From positions 62,001-126,000 of the IMG/VR virus record IMGVR_UViG_3300034101_006325: DNA of 64,000 nucleotides; one strand, given 5' to 3'. The position numbers were made by a program, and so were the translations under genes. Below are positions 1 to 6,320 of this stretch, piece after piece. The stretch comes from a virus. Each line of letters opens with the position of its first letter. Within the stretch, counting starts at the first letter, position 1. Below the pieces are notes generated by a model. The model made no database searches and was not told where the DNA came from. It saw only the letters and a program-made list of their open reading frames with translations.

Positions 1-318
1 AAGAAGAGTTATTAGCTGATGCTTTCTATTCTCTTCGGATTCAGGGATATCGTCGCCATAAAAACGATTGAGCTTCTCTGGACGTCTTCCGAGTTTATAC
101 TCTGAAAATATTTTTCTTCTACGAAGCGATCCTCCTCCTTCCCATGCCACGATGACTCGAGAAGGACAAATTTCAGTCACTATTCTCTTGAGCGTCTTCA
201 AGAAGCCAATGCAACCTCCCATTTGATAACCATGCGAGGACATTTGTGGATAAGCGGCCCAAGATCTAATGAATAAGTTTTGGCCATCGACTATGAGCAC
301 GGGTCTTTCTGAAGACAT
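1..318 (-). CDS. 5'-3' exonuclease (PIN/FEN-like), 5' part only; gene runs off the left edge
   Basis: Reading from ATG at 318 gives 106 open codons to the window edge, so the gene is cut at its 3' end. The N-terminus has the 5'-nuclease pattern seen in the Pol I N-terminal domain and T4 RNase H: a metal-binding strand LIVDGQNLFIRSW, a G-rich helix GGCIGFLKTL, a strand VIVAWEGGGS, and an arch-like RRRKIFSEYKLGRRP. Such enzymes remove RNA primers and 5' flaps at the replication fork. The gene diverges from the kinase-like gene at 384. The window's family-A polymerase has no 5'-nuclease domain, so this gene probably supplies that activity separately. The family assignment is strong; the remaining length cannot be known here. 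Confidence 0.85.
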   Translation of the reverse strand, partial: MSSERPVLIVDGQNLFIRSWAAYPQMSSHGYQMGGCIGFLKTLKRIVTEICPSRVIVAWEGGGSLRRRKIFSEYKLGRRPEKLNRFYGDDIPESEENRKHQLITLL

Positions 319-383
319 AAGGACCTTATATAACACCTACAATAAACCAGTACAACTTAAAATTTTAACAATAATTACAAGAC
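319..383. promoter_or_regulatory. AT-rich divergent intergenic region, probable promoters
   Basis: This 65-bp AT-rich gap separates the exonuclease (minus) from the kinase-like gene (plus), so it should hold the promoter of at least one of them. TTATATAAC near 327 is a possible -10 type element. No clear -35 box or Shine-Dalgarno sequence precedes the ATG at 384. Confidence 0.35.
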
Positions 384-1091
384 ATGAGTCAAACGCTGCT
401 GCGTGAATATCTTGATCTGATGCTTGAAAAAATTCGATCAAAAAAGAAAGTAAAGACAAAATTTGGAAAACCAAATTTTGATCTTGAAGAATTTAAATCT
501 CTACCGAATGAAGCAATCATGAGAGCGTATGCGATGAATTATTTGGATCCCTTAGGACAAGGAAGCTCAAGAATTGCATTCGTTTTATCTGGCAATAGAC
601 AGAAAGTGTTGAAGATAGCTCTCAATGAAAAAGGTCTTGCACAAAATAAAGCTGAACTAGAGGTATATACAGACCCTGCTACTGCCGACATGGCGGCAAA
701 AATATACGATACAGACGAGAACAATCGTTGGGTAATCGCTGATATCGTCAGACCTCTAACGAACCCAATGGAATTTAAAAAGTTAACGGGAACGGATTGG
801 GATCAATTTGTGCAAGACATGATGTCGTCTGTTTCTCAGGCTGCAAGAAGAAGAGATATGAAGTTAAGGGATGACGCGCCTGAATTTACAAAAAAGGTCT
901 ATAGAATGGCTGAAAAAGGAAGCAATAAACTTCGTCAAGGCGACTTGACAGTTTTAGACCATTGGGGTAAAACAGCGGATGGCAGGGTCGTAATACTTGA
1001 TTATGGCTTCACAGTAGATGTTGGAGAAAAATACTACGACAAAAAGCCACAAAAAGTCGCGGTTCAAGACGATATTCCTACTGGCCGGTAG
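384..1091 (+). CDS. Protein-kinase-fold-like protein with capsid-tag-like N-terminus (235 aa)
   Basis: The protein has a glycine-rich loop and lysine strand like a kinase N-lobe: LGQGSSRIAFVL followed by VLKIALNEKGLAQNKAE. Near the C-terminus VVILDYGF sits where a DFG-type metal motif would be. I see no HRD-like catalytic loop, so activity is uncertain. The same two signatures occur in the 420-aa protein at 43422, so the two are paralogues. The N-terminus SQTLLREYLDLMLEK resembles the amphipathic leader found on several small proteins here. It is one of few plus-strand genes, and its last 14 bp overlap the convergent dUTPase. It could be an ATP-grasp or other nucleotide-binding fold, but the paralogy and loop favour a kinase-like fold. 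Confidence 0.6.
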   Translation: MSQTLLREYLDLMLEKIRSKKKVKTKFGKPNFDLEEFKSLPNEAIMRAYAMNYLDPLGQGSSRIAFVLSGNRQKVLKIALNEKGLAQNKAELEVYTDPATADMAAKIYDTDENNRWVIADIVRPLTNPMEFKKLTGTDWDQFVQDMMSSVSQAARRRDMKLRDDAPEFTKKVYRMAEKGSNKLRQGDLTVLDHWGKTADGRVVILDYGFTVDVGEKYYDKKPQKVAVQDDIPTGR

Positions 1092-1515
1092 AGCCAAAGC
1101 CTCCTGAGCCTCTGTCGGTCTTGGTTAAGCTCTCTGTCACCTGGAATATCCCACGAAAAACTCTTGAAAATATCATCTGAGCAATCCTATCGCCTTTATT
1201 GACAATAAATTCCTCGTCACCTGTATTCAACAGAATGACCTTGATTTCTCCTCTAAAATCTTCATCAACTGTTCCCGGTGTGTTCAGTACTGTGATGCCA
1301 TACTTGGCAGCCAGACCGGACCTAGGACGAACCTGTGCCTCAAAACCTGGTGGCAGTTCGATCTTTAAACCTGTCGACACCATTGCACGGCGACCAGGTC
1401 TAATGATCAAATTTTCATTTGCGTAAAGATCACAACCGGCTGATCCTTGTGTTTGATACTTTGGAACAAGACTGTTGTCATCTACCTCACAACGAATCCA
1501 AAATATATCACTCAT
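1078..1515 (-). CDS. dut: dUTP diphosphatase (dUTPase)
   Basis: This 145-aa protein has all five trimeric dUTPase motifs in order: GSAGCDLYA (I), RPRSGLA (II, with the catalytic-site serine), a motif III stretch around NTPGTVDEDFRGEI whose D/Y region normally binds the uracil (here a valine replaces the usual isoleucine of GVID), GDRIAQMIF (IV), and the glycine-rich RGSGGFGSTG tail (V) that closes over the phosphates. It hydrolyses dUTP to dUMP and pyrophosphate, keeping uracil out of phage DNA and feeding dTMP synthesis. The length is typical. Its start overlaps the end of uvsX by 8 bp, so the two are translationally coupled. Confidence 0.96.
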   Translation of the reverse strand: MSDIFWIRCEVDDNSLVPKYQTQGSAGCDLYANENLIIRPGRRAMVSTGLKIELPPGFEAQVRPRSGLAAKYGITVLNTPGTVDEDFRGEIKVILLNTGDEEFIVNKGDRIAQMIFSRVFRGIFQVTESLTKTDRGSGGFGSTGQ

Positions 1516-2695
1516 CTGTCATTCCTCCTTCTCCATCACCCTCCCCAGAAGGATCTCCTCCTGTGGTCACAAGTGCTGAGTCAATAACTGTCAAAAGATA
1601 GTTTCTGTATTTCTCATCCTTCAGCATTTCACCAAATTCCGACTTATAAAACTTCTTTTCCAATACAACTTCGCCTGTCTTTGCATTGACGACTGAAAGC
1701 TCTTTCCAAGCACCCTCTCCGCTGAGATTGATCTCAAGACCGTCTCGTTTCACAGGACCGTTGGCCTTGCAGTGAGCACGAGACTCATCGAAAAGATATT
1801 CGTCTTCGACGATGCCTTTGCCAAAGATGATGTCAAATTCGCACTTTCTAAATGGTGCTGCAACCTTGTTCTTTTTAATTGTGACCGTTGTATGAATACC
1901 GATGGTATTGCCGGCCTTGTCCTTTACCTGATTTCCGCTACCGAGTCGAATGCGAACCGACGAATGAAATGGAATAGCCTTCCCACCGGGTGTCACTGCT
2001 GGGTCTCCATGCATTACACCGATGTTGTCGCGGAGCTGATTGATGCAGAGCAACGTCACGTTGTTCTGGCCAATGACACCCGTAATCTTGCGCATGCCTT
2101 TGGAGATCGCTCGAGCCTGAAGACCGATGGAGTTTTGGTCATAATCGCCATCCAGTTCTGCCTTTGGAGAAGTTGCAGCTACTGAATCCCAGATGACAAG
2201 GATAGGAATGTTCTTTTCAAGAATTTGCTTTGCCTTGGTGATTGTGGACTCAATGATCGAGAAAACCTCTTCAGTACAGTGCGAGTCACAATAGACAAAA
2301 CGCTTGCGAACATCTACACCCATGTCAGCCAATTTGGCAACAGGCGTGGCATTTTCTGTATCAATGTAGACAACCAATCCTCCCATCTGTTGGACAACGG
2401 CTGCTGCATGATAGGCAAGATGTGACTTTCCGCTTGAAGGAAGTCCACTGATCTCAATGATTCGTCCTTCAGGATAGCCGCCATCCATCGCATTTCTGAT
2501 AGCATAATTTAATTGAATTGATCCCGTGTCGATCCATCGCTTTACGACAGTCGGTGCATCCATCTCAGAAAGATTATAAGCAATTCTTTGACCAAATTCC
2601 TTGTTGATGGAGGTAATGAGATCCTTCATCATGCTGTCGACTTCGGACTTTTTTGAAACTGTTTCGACGTCTTCAAACTTTTCTTTTCTTGCCAT
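1508..2695 (-). CDS. uvsX: RecA/UvsX-family recombinase
   Basis: This is the strand-exchange ATPase of phage recombination and recombination-dependent replication. With the start at 2695 it is 395 aa, with Walker A GLPSSGKS at residues 84-91, Walker B ILVIWD ending at D170, an L2-region segment INQLRDNIG, and an acidic tail (DPSGEGDGEGGMTDE). An in-frame reading extends to a TTG at 2731, but that codon lies inside a strong hairpin. The ATG at 2695 has AAGGA about 10 nt upstream, so I prefer it. It lies downstream of the gp32-like gene and overlaps dut, as expected for a replication/recombination operon. No intein or intron is visible. Confidence 0.93.
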   Translation of the reverse strand: MARKEKFEDVETVSKKSEVDSMMKDLITSINKEFGQRIAYNLSEMDAPTVVKRWIDTGSIQLNYAIRNAMDGGYPEGRIIEISGLPSSGKSHLAYHAAAVVQQMGGLVVYIDTENATPVAKLADMGVDVRKRFVYCDSHCTEEVFSIIESTITKAKQILEKNIPILVIWDSVAATSPKAELDGDYDQNSIGLQARAISKGMRKITGVIGQNNVTLLCINQLRDNIGVMHGDPAVTPGGKAIPFHSSVRIRLGSGNQVKDKAGNTIGIHTTVTIKKNKVAAPFRKCEFDIIFGKGIVEDEYLFDESRAHCKANGPVKRDGLEINLSGEGAWKELSVVNAKTGEVVLEKKFYKSEFGEMLKDEKYRNYLLTVIDSALVTTGGDPSGEGDGEGGMTDE

Positions 2696-2726
2696 GTTCC
2701 CATTATCCTTCATCAGCATAAAATAG

Positions 2727-2756
2727 TTCAAGCGCCGGTGTTACCCAGCGCTTGAA
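2727..2756 (-). promoter_or_regulatory. 12-bp stem hairpin between gp32-like gene and uvsX
   Basis: The arms 2727-2738 and 2745-2756 are complementary except for one G-U pair (transcript sense), with a 6-nt loop. The hairpin sits 15 nt after the gp32-like stop codon and just upstream of uvsX. Only a weak U stretch (CUAUUUUAU) follows, so it may be a leaky terminator, an mRNA-stability stem or a processing site that sets gp32:UvsX ratios. Confidence 0.55.
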
Positions 2757-2771
2757 TTTAAGAGATTAACT

Positions 2772-3617
2772 TCAATCGTCGCCCATTAGATCGGCGAAGG
2801 CATCGTCCAGAGACTGTTTCTTGGGAGAATCATCGTCTGCCTTCTTTGCCTTCTTTGGCTTCTCAGGAGCAGCTGCCTTTACCTCAGCGACGAGGTCGTC
2901 CAAGGCATCAACAGGAGTAGGTCCACGAGTCGTCTCAGGAGTCGATGCAACTTCTTCAGTTGTACCGCCATTCAGCCAGTTGTTAAGAACTGCCTCGATC
3001 TCTTGCGTCGACTTGAGACGATACATGTCGTCAATGTTAGGCACATGCTCGAGCCAATTTGCCATGACCTTTTGATCATCGTGAAGCTTGGATGGACGCC
3101 TTGCTGGATCCACCATCGTGTCATTGAACTGCTTGCCTGGTGCCTTGGAGATTGTCACCTTGAGGTCGAATCCGCTGTTAGGATCAAGAATATCACCGAC
3201 CTCCTCGTCGAGGAAGAATCCAAGCATGCGCTGGTATACGATCTTGCCGAATGACCAGACCTGAACTCCCTTGTCCTCCTCACCTCGAACCACGACAGGT
3301 GCATAGCAGCGCATCTTCGGAGCAAGCTTCTTGGCAAGGACTCGATCGTCAGGCTTGCCACTGCTGTACAGCTTGCGAATTAAATCGTTGATGGGATCAG
3401 GCTTTCCAAACTGATTTGGCGAAAGAATTGCGGCATTCTCTCCAATGTAGTAGAACCAACGCTCCATGAAAGGTTGCCCCTCAGCAGCATTCTTCCAAGG
3501 CAAACATCGAACCTTGTACTCACCGACCGTGGGCTTCCACATCTGGACAGCCGAGGTCTTCTTCACACCGCTGAGCTCTGCAACACGACGCTTAATTGCT
3601 TCAAGATCAATAGCCAT
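2772..3617 (-). CDS. 32: Single-stranded DNA-binding protein, gp32-like
   Basis: This 281-aa protein matches the layout of T4 gp32: a basic N-terminal region (IKRRVAELSG) for cooperative binding, an OB-type core beginning KPTVGEYKVRCLPW, and a Lys/Ala linker ending in an acidic tail (SLDDAFADLMGDD) used to recruit partner proteins. It coats ssDNA at forks and recombination intermediates and works with UvsX next door. I do not see the His/Cys zinc ligands of T4 gp32, so this version is probably zinc-free, as in several distant relatives. Assignment rests on the core pattern, the acidic C-terminus and adjacency to uvsX. Confidence 0.85.
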   Translation of the reverse strand: MAIDLEAIKRRVAELSGVKKTSAVQMWKPTVGEYKVRCLPWKNAAEGQPFMERWFYYIGENAAILSPNQFGKPDPINDLIRKLYSSGKPDDRVLAKKLAPKMRCYAPVVVRGEEDKGVQVWSFGKIVYQRMLGFFLDEEVGDILDPNSGFDLKVTISKAPGKQFNDTMVDPARRPSKLHDDQKVMANWLEHVPNIDDMYRLKSTQEIEAVLNNWLNGGTTEEVASTPETTRGPTPVDALDDLVAEVKAAAPEKPKKAKKADDDSPKKQSLDDAFADLMGDD

Positions 3618-3659
3618 TTTATTTTCCTATTCCTTTTCCTCTTTCGATATCAAATTTCG

Positions 3660-3920
3660 ATGTCACGACACCGTGTCGTGAGCCACCGAGCATATCAATC
3701 TAAGTCTTTGTCAACCTATCATGCAACGAAAGAGTTGTATCAACTTAACATTCGTCGTTGGATCTTTGCACAATGCCTTTTCAAGGCAGAACAAATGTGG
3801 TTTCATGATGCACTTCCTGTCCCTCTTCCGTTTCCGCATCGATCTAGGTCGATATTATTAAATATCGACAAACCAAAAATTATGCCGCCATCATTGCGAC
3901 GCCGATCAGAGAAACAATGA
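3660..3920 (+). CDS. Candidate small basic protein (86 aa), low certainty
   Basis: The 262-bp gap between the gp32-like gene and the DMT-like gene contains a plus-strand frame starting ATG at 3660. It encodes a basic peptide (contains KELYQLNIRRWIFAQC and ends PPSLRRRSEKQ). It overlaps the end of the convergent DMT-like gene by 41 bp. There is no recognisable Shine-Dalgarno sequence, and a dyad symmetry lies directly after the ATG. It may therefore be chance coding in a regulatory gap. I do not recognise the protein. Confidence 0.25.
   Translation: MSRHRVVSHRAYQSKSLSTYHATKELYQLNIRRWIFAQCLFKAEQMWFHDALPVPLPFPHRSRSILLNIDKPKIMPPSLRRRSEKQ
3664..3680. promoter_or_regulatory. Perfect inverted repeat upstream of gp32-like gene (operator-like)
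   Basis: CACGACAC-C-GTGTCGTG has two 8-bp perfect arms with a 1-nt centre, 47-63 bp upstream of the gp32-like start codon. This geometry is typical of a dimeric DNA-binding protein site. Nothing downstream makes it a terminator. It may control the gp32-uvsX-dut unit. Confidence 0.4.
3848..3869 (-). promoter_or_regulatory. 9-bp stem hairpin downstream of the DMT-like gene
   Basis: GTCGATATT / AATATCGAC with a 4-nt loop begins 11 nt after the stop codon of the DMT-like gene in transcript sense. No U tract follows, so a 3'-end stabilising stem is more likely than an intrinsic terminator. Confidence 0.4.
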
Positions 3921-4188
3921 AGCCTGCAAGTTGAAGCGGAGTCAGGCGGTCGCCGAGGAGGAAGAACCCAAAGACGAATGCCGCTGTATAGATCACGTCC
4001 ACAAGAACTGACATGAGGCTGAGATTGTGGGATCTTTTTGATATCAGACCCCACAGGATACCACTGACGATGGAAGGCCCGACAGGCGCCCAAATGGGGA
4101 GCAATTCTGCCTGAACTTTTTTTGTGACAAAAGCACCGATCACGCCCGTCGCGAAGAGGGCGATGTAAGGAATTATTAAGTTTTTCAT
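3880..4188 (-). CDS. Small four-helix membrane protein, DMT/EamA- or SMR-like
   Basis: This 102-aa protein is almost entirely hydrophobic, with about four membrane helices (NLIIPYIALFATGVIGAF; the WAPVGPSIVSGILWGL region; LVDVIYTAAFVFGFFLL; LAGFIVSLIGVAMMA). The junction GDRLTPLQLAGFIVSLIGV is the hallmark end of a drug/metabolite transporter half-unit. Length and topology suit a small single-domain transporter that would act as a dimer in the host inner membrane. A substrate cannot be inferred. Its ATG begins 1 nt after the stop of the 75-aa gene, so it is the last gene of the HD / 75-aa / DMT unit. Confidence 0.6.
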   Translation of the reverse strand: MKNLIIPYIALFATGVIGAFVTKKVQAELLPIWAPVGPSIVSGILWGLISKRSHNLSLMSVLVDVIYTAAFVFGFFLLGDRLTPLQLAGFIVSLIGVAMMAA

Positions 4189-4189
4189 T

Positions 4190-4417
4190 TCACTTCCAGC
4201 CGGGTTTCTTCTTTTTTCCTGGCGTTTTTGCGCCGAGGGGAAGTGTGGGTCCGACGATGTTTGCTGTTACACTCATCTCGTCTACTTCGTTATCATCTCG
4301 CTCTTTTTTATCTTCGTCCTTGGGAGAATCGGTGCTCATGAGTTGGTTTCCTACGCGAGGATTCCTTTTGACTTCCAAGATCATCTCCTGTATATACTGA
4401 CGAAGCACGTCGGACAT
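4190..4417 (-). CDS. Small protein with capsid-tag-like N-terminus (75 aa)
   Basis: I do not recognise a family. The first 15 residues, SDVLRQYIQEMILEV, form the same type of amphipathic leader with [IL]-x-E sites (IQE, ILE) seen on other proteins of this phage. The middle is highly charged (DEDKKERDDNEVDE) and the C-terminus is basic and Gly/Pro-rich (KTPGKKKKPGWK). It lies between the HD hydrolase and the DMT-like gene in one transcription direction. A packaged internal head protein is one possibility (inference). Confidence 0.6.
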   Translation of the reverse strand: MSDVLRQYIQEMILEVKRNPRVGNQLMSTDSPKDEDKKERDDNEVDEMSVTANIVGPTLPLGAKTPGKKKKPGWK

Positions 4418-4428
4418 ACACTTAAGTA

Positions 4429-5025
4429 TTACTTAACGAGCAATTCTTTTTCCTGCTTTGTAGAGATAATGTCTGCCATGTGAACAATATCAGCCAAACG
4501 TGGTTCCTTCATCTTATAAGGGGCATTCACCTCGTCGTATTGACCATCATTTAGGACGATCGAAAGCCACTCTTCCTGAGTAAGCTTCAAGCCAAAGTGT
4601 TGACACAACCACACGCCTCGGTGAGGAACGGTCATGTACTGCATATCCTTGTTGTGTTTGTACATCTCTCCAAGCTTCTCACGATGCCAGTCAGAGTCCT
4701 GCGGGACATAGTAGTCCTTCTCGTGGTCTCCTGCCTTGCCTAAATCATGGAAGAGGCATCCAATGATCAGCGACTCCTTGGAAACCTCCCAGCCAAAAGT
4801 CTTGCATAGCTTCATGGCATTTGTAAGGACTCGCAAGGAATGATCGACCAAACCTCCTGGAATTGCATGGTGAAAATCCTTGCGTGATGATGCAGGACAC
4901 AATGCCAACCTCTCCCCCAAATGGTCGACCAATGCCAAAGCTGATTCCGATCTATCATTTAGACGCTCACACAGCGAACGAAACTTGTCAAAATTTGATG
5001 CAATATCTTCTGGACTTAGACTCAT
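4429..5025 (-). CDS. HD-domain metal-dependent phosphohydrolase
   Basis: This 198-aa protein has the HD-superfamily ligand order: H62 in GGLVDHSLRV, the H93-D94 doublet in CLFHDLGKAGD, a later histidine in TVPHRGVWL, and a late Asp in VHMADIIST. Such proteins hydrolyse phosphate esters in nucleotides, often dNMP/dNTP or cyclic/alarmone nucleotides. Its position between the polymerase and the gp32/uvsX block suggests nucleotide metabolism, but the substrate cannot be read from the sequence. The stop lies 11 nt before the start of the 75-aa gene, so they are cotranscribed. Confidence 0.85.
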   Translation of the reverse strand: MSLSPEDIASNFDKFRSLCERLNDRSESALALVDHLGERLALCPASSRKDFHHAIPGGLVDHSLRVLTNAMKLCKTFGWEVSKESLIIGCLFHDLGKAGDHEKDYYVPQDSDWHREKLGEMYKHNKDMQYMTVPHRGVWLCQHFGLKLTQEEWLSIVLNDGQYDEVNAPYKMKEPRLADIVHMADIISTKQEKELLVK

Positions 5026-5050
5026 GCAACGACATTATCTTGTTTGCGCT

Positions 5051-6262
5051 TCAATGTTCATGCAATGTTTCCACTTTGAGTGGGAAGGGCGCAGTGTAAC
5101 CCGGCACTTCGATCGACGACACGCATTCGACGTCCTTTATCCTGTCGTTCCGCACGTCGAGTATCAGTGCATCATGGAGGACGAAGAGGGGACGAATGCC
5201 GTCGGTCCCGAGTCGGTCAAGAATTGCCTTGAATCCCAACAGAGAAACGTCGACACCGGTGCTCTGTGCATAGGTGTTGACGAATAGATGCTCGGAAGAA
5301 GAATCATCGACAGTCAGCGGCCGCCCATACTTGTTGTGTATGAAGCCTGTGGAGGATAGATCCTCAGCAATGCGGCGCCGTAGATCGGGCGTGCGGAAGT
5401 AGGATCGAATCCTGTCGATAAATTTATCCAACTGCTCGCCCGACATGTCGAGGCGTCTAGAGATGAGCCCTTTCGATGCACCGTATAGTTCAGCAAGGAC
5501 GGCCACCTTCACGGCTGCTCGGTCGATCGACCCGTCAAAGAGCTCCTTCGAAATATGTCCGTAGACATCAGCAGAGGGTGCATGGACGTCAGCCTCGTGC
5601 AGGATGATCCTCGCCTCGAGGGAGGAAAAATCCAGCGACACAACCTTGCCATCGGGAAAGTGCGACCTGATCATCCCACGATGTTCTCTCTTCAGAGTCA
5701 ATATGTTGGGACCTGACTCTACGACGAGGCGGCCCGTCCTCGTGCCGAATCGATCATAGACGACTGGCGGCGAGTATCCCCCTGCACCGGGTCGAAATGA
5801 TTCCAATGCTCCGTTGCCCGTGCCGCACTCTTCGATCAGCGCACGAAATCTAGATGAATCAACCTTCGCAGGACGCAAGGAATCCAGGACCTCACCGCAG
5901 GGAATCCACGTTTCATTAAAATATTCCACGGGAAGTCGATCGAAGCTTCCAATGACCTTTTTTAGAATATTTTTTATGTGTGCTTTGTATTGACTCGGAG
6001 CCATCACTTGCGACCATGGGACGTCCGATTCCAGACCCACGGTTCTCATCGCAAGCCTCCATTTTTCTGAGGGCATGACGTCGACAGGAGAACCTCCTAG
6101 CCTGAGCAATGAATCTAGGCAAGGAGAACCAGAGTTTCGAAACCTGCCCGTGAGCAGCAAAGTCCCAGGAGGAACTCGAGAAATGCTGCTAAAACCTTCG
6201 GAGTGCACGAGGAGGTGTGCCTCGGCGCCGAGAACAGTTTTGTCCACACAAAAATTCTGCAA
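5051..6262 (-). CDS. Compact family-A DNA polymerase (PolA palm/fingers)
   Basis: This 403-aa protein has all polymerase-A core motifs: RTGRL near 174-179 with GPNILTL after it; motif A VVSLDFSSLEARIILHEA with D211; O-helix (motif B) R248-xxx-K252-xxx-L256-xxx-Y260-G; and motif C LFVLHDALILDV with H363-D364. I see no 3'-5' proofreading domain and only about 170 residues before the core, so it is much shorter than Klenow or T7 gp5. The O-helix position equal to E. coli F762 is Leu. No ATG start is in frame; TTG at 6262 or GTG at 6247 must start translation. The 5' nuclease is a separate gene at the left edge. It is probably the replicative polymerase, or a repair paralogue if another lies outside the window. 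Confidence 0.88.
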   Translation of the reverse strand: MQNFCVDKTVLGAEAHLLVHSEGFSSISRVPPGTLLLTGRFRNSGSPCLDSLLRLGGSPVDVMPSEKWRLAMRTVGLESDVPWSQVMAPSQYKAHIKNILKKVIGSFDRLPVEYFNETWIPCGEVLDSLRPAKVDSSRFRALIEECGTGNGALESFRPGAGGYSPPVVYDRFGTRTGRLVVESGPNILTLKREHRGMIRSHFPDGKVVSLDFSSLEARIILHEADVHAPSADVYGHISKELFDGSIDRAAVKVAVLAELYGASKGLISRRLDMSGEQLDKFIDRIRSYFRTPDLRRRIAEDLSSTGFIHNKYGRPLTVDDSSSEHLFVNTYAQSTGVDVSLLGFKAILDRLGTDGIRPLFVLHDALILDVRNDRIKDVECVSSIEVPGYTAPFPLKVETLHEH

Positions 6263-6320
6263 TTTAAAAAATATTAAACAAAAAATAAAAATTTTACAAC
6301 AAATAACACCTTATTTTTTG

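Noticed and set aside
1508-2695. Intein or intron in uvsX
   Set aside because: The RecA core is continuous with all motifs in normal spacing.
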